A stretch of 6,399 nucleotides of DNA from Anaerolineae bacterium (GTDB lineage: Bacteria; Chloroflexota; Anaerolineae; 4572-78; NAK82): assembly GCA_030598425.1 (NCBI GenBank), contig JAUVPY010000173.1, positions 1-6,399 of the forward strand. Direction: 5' to 3'. Position numbers and translations under genes: made by a program. This document shows positions 1 through 5,629 of the stretch, piece after piece (the first letter of the stretch is position 1; each line of letters begins with the position of its first letter). The notes under the pieces are model-generated. The model had not been told where the DNA came from, searched no databases, and worked only from the letters and a program-made list of their open reading frames with translations.

Positions 1-1157
1 CCCAGCAGATTGCGCTTGTCGAGGGCTTCCAGCCATTCGACGAAGCGAGCGCCATCGAAGATGGGCAAGGTCTGAAGCAACTGGGCGCCGGCGTTGATCT
101 TCTTCTCGGTGACGATGGCCTCGTAGCGGGGCAGCGCGGCGTAGGGTGAAGCGGCAGCGCCCAAGAAATATTGGGGTCGGTGCTCAACTGGTTCGCCGTC
201 TACATTCACCCCTTCGTCCCGCAGCCGCCGTAATATCCACAGTGCCTGCACGGCATCAATGTCGTGGCGCTTGGCGCGGGGACGCGGCCCCGCGCCAAGC
301 CGGCCGATGTCGTCGGCCAGGCACAAGATGTTGCGCACGCCGACTGTAGTTGCGCCCACCACTTCAGCCTGGAAATCCTGGCGGTCTCGATGCCGGGTCT
401 GAATCTGCAGAACAGGCTCCAGGCCATTTTCAAGGCTGTGCAGCGCGCAGGCCAGACCGCTCATGCGGGGCACGCCCAGGGGGTTGTCGGTGAAGCTGAC
501 CGTATCCACGCATCCCTTGAGGTGGGCGGCCAACCAGGCGATTCGATCGCCGGTGGGCTCCATCGGGGGGGCTATCTCGGCCGAGACAGCAAACCGGCCA
601 CTGCGTAGCACCGCTTCGAGCCTCGACGCCGCTTCGGTGTAGGCCGGTGGATGATACTGGCCGTCACCGCCCCACCAGTTAGGCTGTCGCAATTCGAGAC
701 GGAACGTTTCCCAATCTGCATTAAAACGTGCCCGGTGCGTCAGCAGGTCAGGCAAACGCGGCCGCCGGTTCCGACTGCGCCAGAGCCTATAGGCGGTCAA
801 GAGCGTCTCGCATCCCATACGGCGGCCGTCCAGGGGCGCATTGATCTCCAGCAGCCTCTCCAGGTTGCCTTGTCGCTCAAGCTGTTGGAATATTTCAATC
901 CAGACACAGTCACACGCAGGGTCAATGAAGCAGCGGTCGGGGGAAGCACCCCTGCACGGACCATTGCGCGTGCCATTGGGACAGGACATTGGGCAGGTGA
1001 AAGCTGTCTCAAATAAAAGACAATTGCCGCACATTCGACAGCCGAAGAGCATCCTTTTTACACGGCGCTCGATGCTTGTCACCAACCGCGCCAACGGCCT
1101 TTGGCGTACAGACGGATAAAAGGCCGGACGCGGTCGTCGAGACGTGCGACCAGTCAT
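1..1157 (-). CDS. metF: MetV-MetF fusion: methylenetetrahydrofolate reductase, 3' end cut by window
   Basis: The frame is open from an ATG at 1157 to the left edge (385 codons seen, no stop). The start is backed by GGAGG five bases upstream. Residues 38-90 carry ten cysteines or nearby Cys pairs (C40, C43, C46, C55, C59, C68, C76, C82, C84; C116 further on) and the motifs CGNC, CPMSCPNGTRNGPC and CVW. This matches the MTHFR_C (PF12225, MetV-like) metal-binding domain, here N-terminal. Residues about 188-385 are MetF-like: catalytic Glu in FAVSAEIAPP (E194, E. coli E28 equivalent), FTDNPLG, RMSGLA, the FAD-contacting Asp in LADD (D283), and KINAGAQLLQT. About 90 C-terminal residues should lie outside. 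MetF reduces 5,10-methylene-THF to 5-methyl-THF with FAD, for methionine synthesis or C1 flow. The Cys domain suggests electrons may come from an iron-sulfur or other partner rather than NAD(P)H (inference). The usual Gln in the QTQ motif is Leu (L364). Confidence 0.88.
   Translation of the reverse strand, partial: MTGRTSRRPRPAFYPSVRQRPLARLVTSIERRVKRMLFGCRMCGNCLLFETAFTCPMSCPNGTRNGPCRGASPDRCFIDPACDCVWIEIFQQLERQGNLERLLEINAPLDGRRMGCETLLTAYRLWRSRNRRPRLPDLLTHRARFNADWETFRLELRQPNWWGGDGQYHPPAYTEAASRLEAVLRSGRFAVSAEIAPPMEPTGDRIAWLAAHLKGCVDTVSFTDNPLGVPRMSGLACALHSLENGLEPVLQIQTRHRDRQDFQAEVVGATTVGVRNILCLADDIGRLGAGPRPRAKRHDIDAVQALWILRRLRDEGVNVDGEPVEHRPQYFLGAAASPYAALPRYEAIVTEKKINAGAQLLQTLPIFDGARFVEWLEALDKRNLL
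269..300. repeat. Perfect 13-bp inverted repeat inside the MTHFR gene
   Basis: The arms are 269-281 (GCTTGGCGCGGGG) and 288-300 (its exact reverse complement), separated by a 6-base loop. The repeat falls within codons 286-297 of the MTHFR fusion, just after the D283 motif, where the protein reads RLGAGPRPRAKR. In RNA it would be a very stable GC hairpin. It may be a REP-like or other small palindromic element, or a chance product of Arg/Gly/Pro/Ala codons. From memory of family spacing I see no extra residues here. Confidence 0.85.
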
Positions 1158-1326
1158 GTTTTCCTCCCTCAATCAGTAGAAAGTCTTCCGGTGGTCGGAA
1201 GCAAGAATAACAAGCCGAGATTGAGAACGAGGTCGGAGTAGAAGTACAGGTCAAGTTAGTAGTCCAGGTACCGGTCGTAGTGAAGTCGGAGTCGGAGTTG
1301 TGGGAAGAAACGCCTATTCAATTGTC
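1158..1326 (-). promoter_or_regulatory. Long 5' leader of the MTHFR gene with heptamer repeats
   Basis: Between the predicted transcription start (about 1325) and the ATG at 1157 lies a leader of about 165 nt. On the minus strand it is rich in C and T and repeats the motif CTCCGAC: exact copies at 1232-1238, 1285-1291 and 1291-1297 (plus strand GTCGGAG), and one-mismatch copies at 1274-1280 and 1194-1200. It ends in a stem-loop and a strong GGGAGG ribosome site at 1163-1168. I do not recognise a SAM, cobalamin or THF riboswitch or a T-box. No convincing leader peptide is visible. Confidence 0.45.
1185..1201 (-). promoter_or_regulatory. Stem-loop just upstream of the MTHFR ribosome site
   Basis: CTTCCG (1185-1190) and CGGAAG (1196-1201) are perfect 6-bp arms around a 5-base loop. 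It sits 17 bases upstream of the Shine-Dalgarno sequence in the leader transcript, a position where folding could influence translation. No T-tract follows, so it is not a terminator. A regulatory role is inference. Confidence 0.4.
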
Positions 1327-1331
1327 GCCCC

Positions 1332-1360
1332 AGTATAGCGTAGAAACAGGATAATGTCAA
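1332..1360 (-). promoter_or_regulatory. Sigma-70-type promoter for the MTHFR gene
   Basis: On the minus strand, TTGACA (1360-1355) is followed by a 17-base spacer and TATACT (1337-1332), nearly consensus at optimal spacing. Transcription should start near 1325. It points at the MTHFR gene with no other gene between, and lies in the AT-rich gap divergent from glpK. Confidence 0.8.
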
Positions 1361-1440
1361 CCCTTTTTTATTATGATCTTTGGTTCTGTTGGGTAATTTG
1401 GGTCCTTTTTGTCAATATATTAGTAATACGACCGGATATG

Positions 1441-1446
1441 TATAAT
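1441..1446 (+). promoter_or_regulatory. Candidate -10 box of the glpK promoter
   Basis: A perfect TATAAT lies in the AT-rich gap upstream of glpK. No good -35 hexamer lies 16-18 bases upstream: the best is TTAGTA at 1420-1425 with a 15-base spacer, and a TTGTCA at 1409-1414 is too far. A weak -35 fits an activator-dependent or repressed promoter. If used, it gives a leader of about 170 nt before glpK. Confidence 0.4.
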
Positions 1447-1465
1447 TCGTGATGGTAGTTTGCAC

Positions 1466-1484
1466 GGGGCAGACCGGCTGTCCC
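1466..1484 (+). promoter_or_regulatory. Inverted repeat downstream of the candidate glpK -10 box
   Basis: GGGGCAG (1466-1472) pairs with CTGTCCC (1478-1484), seven pairs including one G-U, around ACCGG. It begins about 13 bases after the predicted start site, a place typical of a repressor operator or leader hairpin. A separate 8-bp palindrome GCTCGAGC lies at 1513-1520. No regulator is encoded in the window, so function is unknown. Confidence 0.3.
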
Positions 1485-1608
1485 AAACGCGGTTATCAAA
1501 TGTGGACGATTTGCTCGAGCTGTACGCGCCGAGATGAGAATGTGTCTTGGAATGTCAGAATTTGTAAGTTAGCGCATTATGCAGTAGATTGGGCATGATT
1601 GAGCGAAA

Positions 1609-1614
1609 AGGAGG
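1609..1614 (+). promoter_or_regulatory. glpK ribosome binding site, decides the start
   Basis: AGGAGG lies seven bases before the ATG at 1622. In-frame upstream starts (TTG 1589, ATG 1595) would place this site inside the coding sequence and have no comparable site of their own, so 1622 is chosen. The resulting [13 protein letters not shown] also matches the normal GlpK N-terminus. Confidence 0.85.
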
Positions 1615-1621
1615 GAACTCA

Positions 1622-3133
1622 ATGGCCAAATACGTCGCAGCCATAGACCAGGGAACGACCAGCACTCGCTGCATGATCTTCGACCACAGCGGGCAGATCA
1701 TCAGCAGTGCCCAGCAAGAGCACGAACAGATATATCCCCAGCCCGGCTGGGTCGAGCACCATCCCCTGGAGATTTGGGAGCGCACCCAGGAGGTGATCCG
1801 GGAGGCGGTCGCCAAGGCAAAGGCCCAGCCCGGCGATGTCGCTGCCGTGGGGGTCACTGATCAGCGCGAAACGGCCGTTGTTTGGAACAAGCACACGGGT
1901 CAGCCCTACTTCAATGCCATTGTCTGGCAAGACACCCGCACCAAGGACATATGCGACGAATTGGTGGCCGATGGTGGCCAGGACCGCTTCCGTCCTAAGG
2001 TTGGCCTTCCCCTGGCGACTTATTTCTCGGGCCCCAAGATTAAATGGATCATGGACAACGTGGACGGCGTTCGCCAGGCGGCCGAACGAGGCGAAGCCAT
2101 ATTCGGCAATATTGACACCTGGGAGATCTGGTGGCTGACGGGCGGCCCCAATGGCGGGGCCCACGTCACCGATGTAACCAACGCCAGCCGGACCATGCTG
2201 ATGAAGTTGGCGACACTCGAGTGGGACGACGAAATCTTGGATATCCTGGGTATCCCACGTCAGATGCTACCGCGCATTGTCTCTTCCAGTGATCCCGCCA
2301 CGTGGGGCACAACCGCTGTGGATGGCCCTTTCGCCGATGCTATTCCCGTTTGCGGCGATCTAGGTGATCAACAGGCGGCCCTGGTCGGCCAGACGTGTTT
2401 CGGCGTAGGGGAGGCCAAGAACACTTATGGCACTGGCTGCTTTATGCTACTCAATACCGGTACCAATCTGGTCCCGTCCAAGAGCGGTCTGCTGACCACC
2501 GTAGGCTACAGAATGGGTGACGAGCCTGCTGTGTATGCCCTGGAGGGCTCCATTGCCGTAACCGGCGCTCTGGTGCAATGGCTGCGCGATAACCTGGGCC
2601 TGATCAGCCGCGCACCCGAGGTTGAAGACCTGGCCAGAACGGTGGAGGACAACGGTGGCATTTACTTCGTGCCAGCTTTCTCCGGCCTTTTTGCTCCCTA
2701 CTGGCGCTCGGATGCGCGCGGTGTTATCGTTGGCATGACGCGCTACGTCAATAAGGGCCACATCGCCCGCGCTGCCCTGGAAGCCACAGCTTACCAAACC
2801 CGCGAGGTGTTGGAGGCCATGAAGAAGGACTTCGATGTGGCGTTGAAGGCCCTGAAGGTGGATGGCGGGATGGTCTTCAACGACTTGCTGATGCAGTTTC
2901 AAGCCGACATCCTGAGCGTACAGGTTGTGCGGCCCAAGGTGGCTGAGACTACGTCCCTGGGCGCTGCCTATGCGGCTGGCCTGGCTGTCGGCTTCTGGAA
3001 CAACTTGTCAGACTTGCAGGCCAACTGGCAGACTGATAAGACCTGGGAGCCGGTGATGGAAGAGGATACTCGCGATGGGCTCTATCAAGGCTGGCTTAAG
3101 GCGGTTAAGCGGACCTATGGCTGGGTCGAGTAG
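1622..3133 (+). CDS. glpK: Glycerol kinase
   Basis: A 503-aa FGGY-family kinase, the usual GlpK length, that phosphorylates glycerol with ATP to sn-glycerol 3-phosphate in the cytoplasm. Seen: N-terminal phosphate-binding IDQGTTSTR (8-16); glycerol-site residues QRE (R82, E83) and D249-Q250 in [10 protein letters not shown]; the first FGGY signature [13 protein letters not shown] (134-146); [12 protein letters not shown] (181-192); the nucleotide-site TYGTGCF (268-274); and the second FGGY signature within [21 protein letters not shown] (367-387). The E. coli fructose-1,6-bisphosphate contact loop (GGTR) is not conserved before IPVCGD, and I see no phospho-His loop like that of Firmicutes GlpK. 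Control by those routes is therefore unlikely (inference). No glpF or glpD is adjacent. No terminator separates it from the downstream tRNA. Confidence 0.97.
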   Translation: MAKYVAAIDQGTTSTRCMIFDHSGQIISSAQQEHEQIYPQPGWVEHHPLEIWERTQEVIREAVAKAKAQPGDVAAVGVTDQRETAVVWNKHTGQPYFNAIVWQDTRTKDICDELVADGGQDRFRPKVGLPLATYFSGPKIKWIMDNVDGVRQAAERGEAIFGNIDTWEIWWLTGGPNGGAHVTDVTNASRTMLMKLATLEWDDEILDILGIPRQMLPRIVSSSDPATWGTTAVDGPFADAIPVCGDLGDQQAALVGQTCFGVGEAKNTYGTGCFMLLNTGTNLVPSKSGLLTTVGYRMGDEPAVYALEGSIAVTGALVQWLRDNLGLISRAPEVEDLARTVEDNGGIYFVPAFSGLFAPYWRSDARGVIVGMTRYVNKGHIARAALEATAYQTREVLEAMKKDFDVALKALKVDGGMVFNDLLMQFQADILSVQVVRPKVAETTSLGAAYAAGLAVGFWNNLSDLQANWQTDKTWEPVMEEDTRDGLYQGWLKAVKRTYGWVE

Positions 3134-3173
3134 GCCGAGTAGAGTGCAGCTACGAATCCCCCCTGTTTCCAAT

Positions 3174-3202
3174 TTGTCAATCGAGAATATTCCGGCTATA
3201 AT
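3174..3202 (+). promoter_or_regulatory. Promoter of the tRNA-Gln gene
   Basis: TTGTCA (3174-3179), a 17-base spacer and TATAAT (3197-3202) form a strong sigma-70-type promoter. The predicted start near 3209 gives a precursor leader of about 30 nt before the tRNA. Confidence 0.82.
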
Positions 3203-3238
3203 CATATTAGTGCAAGACACATAAATTGTATTAGCCAT

Positions 3239-3309
3239 TGGGGGTTCGTCTAGCGGCAGGACAGCGGACTCTGAATCCGTAAGCCTAGGTTCAAATCCTA
3301 GACCCCCAG
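3239..3309 (+). tRNA. tRNA-Gln (anticodon CUG)
   Basis: A full cloverleaf of 71 nt. The 7-bp acceptor is TGGGGGT with ACCCCCA (3302-3308) and discriminator G3309; the D-arm starts GTCT. The anticodon stem is GCGGA/TCCGT (first pair G-U), with loop CTCTGAA placing anticodon CTG at 3271-3273. The T-arm is CTAGG-TTCAAAT-CCTAG. Only CC follows the discriminator, so the 3' CCA is not fully encoded and must be completed by CCA-adding enzyme. It reads CAG codons. Confidence 0.96.
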
Positions 3310-3321
3310 CCTGAGAACCCG

Positions 3322-3348
3322 GTGTGGGCCGGCTAGTCCGGCCAACAC
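3322..3348. other. Strong hairpin after the tRNA
   Basis: Arms 3322-3332 and 3338-3348 pair at 10 of 11 positions (one G-A mismatch) around loop CTAGT. It lies between the tRNA 3' end and the terminator. No T-tract follows, so it is more likely a processing or stabilising structure for the tRNA precursor, or an accessory to termination. Confidence 0.6.
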
Positions 3349-3352
3349 GAAC

Positions 3353-3386
3353 AAAGCCCCGCGCCAGTGCGGCTGCGAGGCTTTTT
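3353..3386 (+). terminator. Rho-independent terminator of tRNA-Gln (and probably glpK)
   Basis: AAAGCCCCGC (3353-3362) pairs with GCGAGGCTTT (3375-3384) with one C-A mismatch, and TTTTT (3382-3386) then a T-rich run follow on the plus strand. Read on the minus strand the stem ends in GGGGCTTTGTT, a weaker U-tract. It could also stop transcripts from ubiX, whose stop codon lies about 90 bases away. Confidence 0.8.
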
Positions 3387-3476
3387 CTCTTTCCCACCAT
3401 CATCGGCCAAATGGAGGACAGGCGGGCAACCCATTGATGTTGAGTGTGCTCCGATCTATTGGCTGTCAGGCCGGTG

Positions 3477-4058
3477 TTAACTTCCTCCGAGCCCTTGCCA
3501 GCGCATATACAACTCGTTGTCGACCCCCAACCGGGCCAGGACGCGACCCACGGTATTGTCAATCATTTCGTCGATTGACGACAGGCGCGCGTAGAAGGCG
3601 GGCACCGGAGGGAAGATGACCACCCCCATCTCGGCCGCCTGGGCCATCAGCCGCAGGTGGCCCAGATGCAGCGGCGTTTCGCGCACCACCAGCAGCAGGG
3701 GGCGTCCCTCCTTCAAAGTGACATCGGCGGCGCGGGACAAGAGGTCGCCCGCGTAACAATTGGCGACGGCGCTGAGCGTTTTGATACTACACGGTATGAT
3801 CACCATGCCATCGGTGTGGAACGAGCCGCTGGCAATGGTGGCCCCCACGTCTTGCGGGTTGTAAGCCTCATCGGCCAGCGCTTCGACCTCTTTCAGCGAA
3901 CGGTCGGTCTCGTCGCTGATGGTGATGCGCGCCGCCGGGCTGACGACTAGGTGCGTCTCCACCGCGTCGGTCCCCGCCAACACCTCCAGCAGGCGGATGC
4001 CCAACACGGCGCCGCTGGCGCCCGACATACCGACCACCAGGCGTTTGGGCTGACTCAT
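3477..4058 (-). CDS. ubiX: Flavin prenyltransferase UbiX
   Basis: A 193-aa protein of normal UbiX length. It prenylates FMN with dimethylallyl phosphate to make prenylated FMN, the cofactor of UbiD-type decarboxylases (ubiquinone or menaquinone synthesis, aromatic acid breakdown). Seen: the N-terminal flavin loop VVGMSGASGAVLG (8-20, S15), SGSFHTDGMVIIPCSIKTL (77-95), RAADVTLKEGRPLLLVVRETPLH (109-131, with K116 and E127) and PPVPAFYARL (150-159, Y156). All are hallmark segments. Its ATG overlaps the stop of the upstream PIN gene as ATGA and its own ribosome site is weak, so translation is probably coupled. No ubiD is in the window; the cofactor may serve a UbiD encoded elsewhere. Confidence 0.95.
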   Translation of the reverse strand: MSQPKRLVVGMSGASGAVLGIRLLEVLAGTDAVETHLVVSPAARITISDETDRSLKEVEALADEAYNPQDVGATIASGSFHTDGMVIIPCSIKTLSAVANCYAGDLLSRAADVTLKEGRPLLLVVRETPLHLGHLRLMAQAAEMGVVIFPPVPAFYARLSSIDEMIDNTVGRVLARLGVDNELYMRWQGLGGS

Positions 4059-4540
4059 AGAGTCGTCTCGGGTTCATCCAGATGGGTGTAGTCGAAGGGG
4101 TTAGCAGCGGGAAGATTCTCGGCCTGGGCGGCACGGATCATCTGGTCATCGCCGGTGACCAAGGTCAGAGAAAGGCCGTTAGCACGCATGTCTCTGGCAA
4201 GGGACAGAGCAGTTGCCAGGTGGACGGCATCATAACCCTTGAGTGGATAACGTTGGGTCAGGTTCGCAGCATATCGCACGATCTCTCGAGTGGCTGATAG
4301 ATGAACGTACCGAGTCGTTGTATGCTTGTAGAACTCAGCTACAGCTTCCCGTTGCTGAGGAGGGTTGATACGCCCCGTTCGGCCGAGAACAGCGAGGGCA
4401 GCGGCAACTTCGGCTATTGTCAAATCGCTTGAATAGAATATCGCGCTGAGACTGGAAGTCAGTTGCCTGATCCACTGGCTCCCGGCCTCATAGACGTAGC
4501 ATTTTACGACGGCACTGCTATCCAGGTAATAGTGAGCCAT
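4055..4540 (-). CDS. PIN-domain ribonuclease, VapC-like toxin
   Basis: A 161-aa single PIN domain. The four acidic metal-binding positions are visible: D7 in YYLDSSAVVK, E44 in TIAEVAAAL, D104 in LKGYDAVHLATAL, and D131/D132 in LVTGDDQMIRAA. VapC-type PIN proteins are Mg-dependent RNases that cut tRNA or rRNA and are held inactive by the cognate antitoxin. The start follows the antitoxin stop by three bases (TAA TCC ATG) with no Shine-Dalgarno of its own, so translation by re-initiation is likely, keeping toxin below antitoxin. The stop overlaps the ubiX start. Length is a little above the usual 130-145 aa. The RNA target cannot be read from sequence. Confidence 0.88.
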   Translation of the reverse strand: MAHYYLDSSAVVKCYVYEAGSQWIRQLTSSLSAIFYSSDLTIAEVAAALAVLGRTGRINPPQQREAVAEFYKHTTTRYVHLSATREIVRYAANLTQRYPLKGYDAVHLATALSLARDMRANGLSLTLVTGDDQMIRAAQAENLPAANPFDYTHLDEPETTL

Positions 4541-4543
4541 GGA

Positions 4544-4843
4544 TTAGCGGCGATTCTCGATGATTATCTGAGATAGAGGTGGATCAAGCTCCAGACTGTC
4601 CATATAATCGCGATGAGCTTGCTTGTCCTCTTCGGACATTGCTTCCCACTCTGCGGCCAACGCCAGTTCCGCGCCCGTCGGTTCGCTGACTTGAATGCCT
4701 CGTGAACGCAAGAAGGCAATCGCGTCATCACGTGTCCACTCGTCGGGATTTTCAGGCAAGGTGAGTGTCTCAGCACGCGGGCTTGCTACGAGGCGTTCTA
4801 AGACTGTTACCCGCTTCTCCAATTCTTCAAGTGTGGTTGCCAT
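4544..4843 (-). CDS. Putative antitoxin of the PIN toxin, family not recognised
   Basis: A 99-aa acidic protein just upstream of the PIN toxin, the usual antitoxin position. Residues 5-19 form a coiled coil with a clean heptad (L5, L8, V12, L15, V19), followed by a linker and an acidic helical part (EWTRDDAIAFLRSRGI, then EWEAMSEEDKQAHRDYM). The C-terminal tail DPPLSQIIIENRR could be the toxin-binding end. I see no clear AbrB, PHD, ribbon-helix-helix or HTH signature, so DNA binding is uncertain. The start has GGAGG nine bases upstream and its own promoter. The antitoxin role is inferred from position and size. It could also be a coiled-coil protein of other function. Confidence 0.7.
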   Translation of the reverse strand: MATTLEELEKRVTVLERLVASPRAETLTLPENPDEWTRDDAIAFLRSRGIQVSEPTGAELALAAEWEAMSEEDKQAHRDYMDSLELDPPLSQIIIENRR

Positions 4844-4863
4844 CGCCGTTTACCTCCAATGTC

Positions 4864-4892
4864 ATTATAGCCCCGCGTCATTTTCACGTCAA
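4864..4892 (-). promoter_or_regulatory. Promoter of the antitoxin-toxin-ubiX operon
   Basis: On the minus strand, TTGACG (4892-4887), a 17-base spacer and TATAAT (4869-4864). The -35 overlaps the permease stop codon (TGA at 4891-4889). The start is expected near 4857, right at the GGAGG (4857-4853), giving a leader of only about 14 nt. TGACG occurs twice 11 bases apart (4891-4887, 4880-4876) and TGACA once at 4864-4860; these could be operator half-sites for autoregulation (inference). Confidence 0.8.
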
Positions 4893-5629
4893 CCGGCTTC
4901 CCGCCAGGGACAGAGCCGCCGGTCAAGCCCATCCACGGCGAAATACAGGGCCAGGCCCAGCAGGCTCATAGCCAGCACACCGGCGTACATCTGGCCGTAG
5001 CGCAATGCGCCCCAGCTCTCGACGATGATGTAATAGCCCAGACCCGAAGTGGTGGCGTAGGTCTCGGCGATGAAAAGAACCGCCACCGCCGTGCCTACGC
5101 TGATGCGCAGTGCCGTCAACACCGCCGGGATCGAGGCCGGTAAGTAGACATAGCGAAACAGTGCCCGGCGTCCTGCGCCGACGGAGCGCACCGACAGAAT
5201 AAGCTCCGGGCGCAGGTCAGACGCCTCGTCTCGCACCACGACCAGGATTTGAAAGAATAGGATGAGGGCGATCAGAAACACCTTGCTGCCATCGCCGGAG
5301 CCAAGCAGTACCAAAATGACGGGCAGAAACACGATCTTGGGAATAGGGTGGACGATATAGATGAGGGGCGAAAAGAGACGGTCAAGCGCGCGGATCTGCC
5401 CCAGGCCCAGTCCGGCTGGGACTGCCACCAACACGGCCAGTGTGATGGCGGCCACCACCCGGCCGGCACTGACCAGCAAATGGCGCCCCAGATCACCGCT
5501 GATTTGCTCTGCGAAGATGACCAACACCTTGATGGGCGGCGGGAAGACGGGGCGGTTGATAAGCAGCGACAGCAACTGCCAGATGACCAACGTCGCCACA
5601 AAACCCAACGCGGCGTCACGCCATTTCAT
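4889..5629 (-). CDS. ABC transporter permease, SsuC/TauC/ThiX type
   Basis: A 246-aa integral membrane protein of the binding-protein-dependent importer family (nitrate/sulfonate/taurine/HMP group). Hydrophobic segments are near residues 7-24, 58-77, 88-110, 116-132, 176-192 and 215-233, giving about six membrane spans. The cytoplasmic EAA-type loop that docks on the ATPase is SVRSVGAGRRALFRYVYLPASIP (146-168), keeping the Gly and the LP but not the EAA letters. The start has GGAGG six bases upstream and overlaps the ATPase gene by 14 bases, so the two are one operon. The substrate cannot be told; the binding-protein gene is not in the window and may lie upstream. Confidence 0.92.
   Translation of the reverse strand: MKWRDAALGFVATLVIWQLLSLLINRPVFPPPIKVLVIFAEQISGDLGRHLLVSAGRVVAAITLAVLVAVPAGLGLGQIRALDRLFSPLIYIVHPIPKIVFLPVILVLLGSGDGSKVFLIALILFFQILVVVRDEASDLRPELILSVRSVGAGRRALFRYVYLPASIPAVLTALRISVGTAVAVLFIAETYATTSGLGYYIIVESWGALRYGQMYAGVLAMSLLGLALYFAVDGLDRRLCPWREAG

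Noticed and set aside
1009..1254. 81-aa minus-strand frame across the MTHFR start
   Set aside because: It starts at a TTG without a ribosome site and overlaps the well-supported MTHFR frame in another phase.
1158..1326. Known riboswitch (SAM, cobalamin or THF type) in the MTHFR leader
   Set aside because: I could not find the conserved core motifs of these classes by eye, so no named riboswitch is claimed.
1219..1344. Plus-strand open stretch with alternating valine codons (VGVEVQVKLVVQVPVVV), ending in TAA at about 1342-1344
   Set aside because: It has no ATG/GTG start with a ribosome site, a stop shortly upstream, and it lies over the leader of the opposite gene. The pattern follows from the repeated GTCGGAG motif.
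1424..1432. TAATACGAC, matching the first part of a T7 RNA polymerase promoter
   Set aside because: Only nine bases match and the CTCACTATAG part is absent, so it is a chance match in an AT-rich gap and not vector sequence.
2144..2161. GGCCCC-N6-GGGGCC inverted repeat inside glpK
   Set aside because: The arms are only 6 bp, and the encoded [12 protein letters not shown] is a normal sequence in many GlpK proteins, so it needs no special explanation.
3008..3562. 184-aa minus-strand frame across the tRNA and terminator
   Set aside because: It runs through a complete tRNA, its promoter and terminator and into glpK antisense. It has no plausible start or family.
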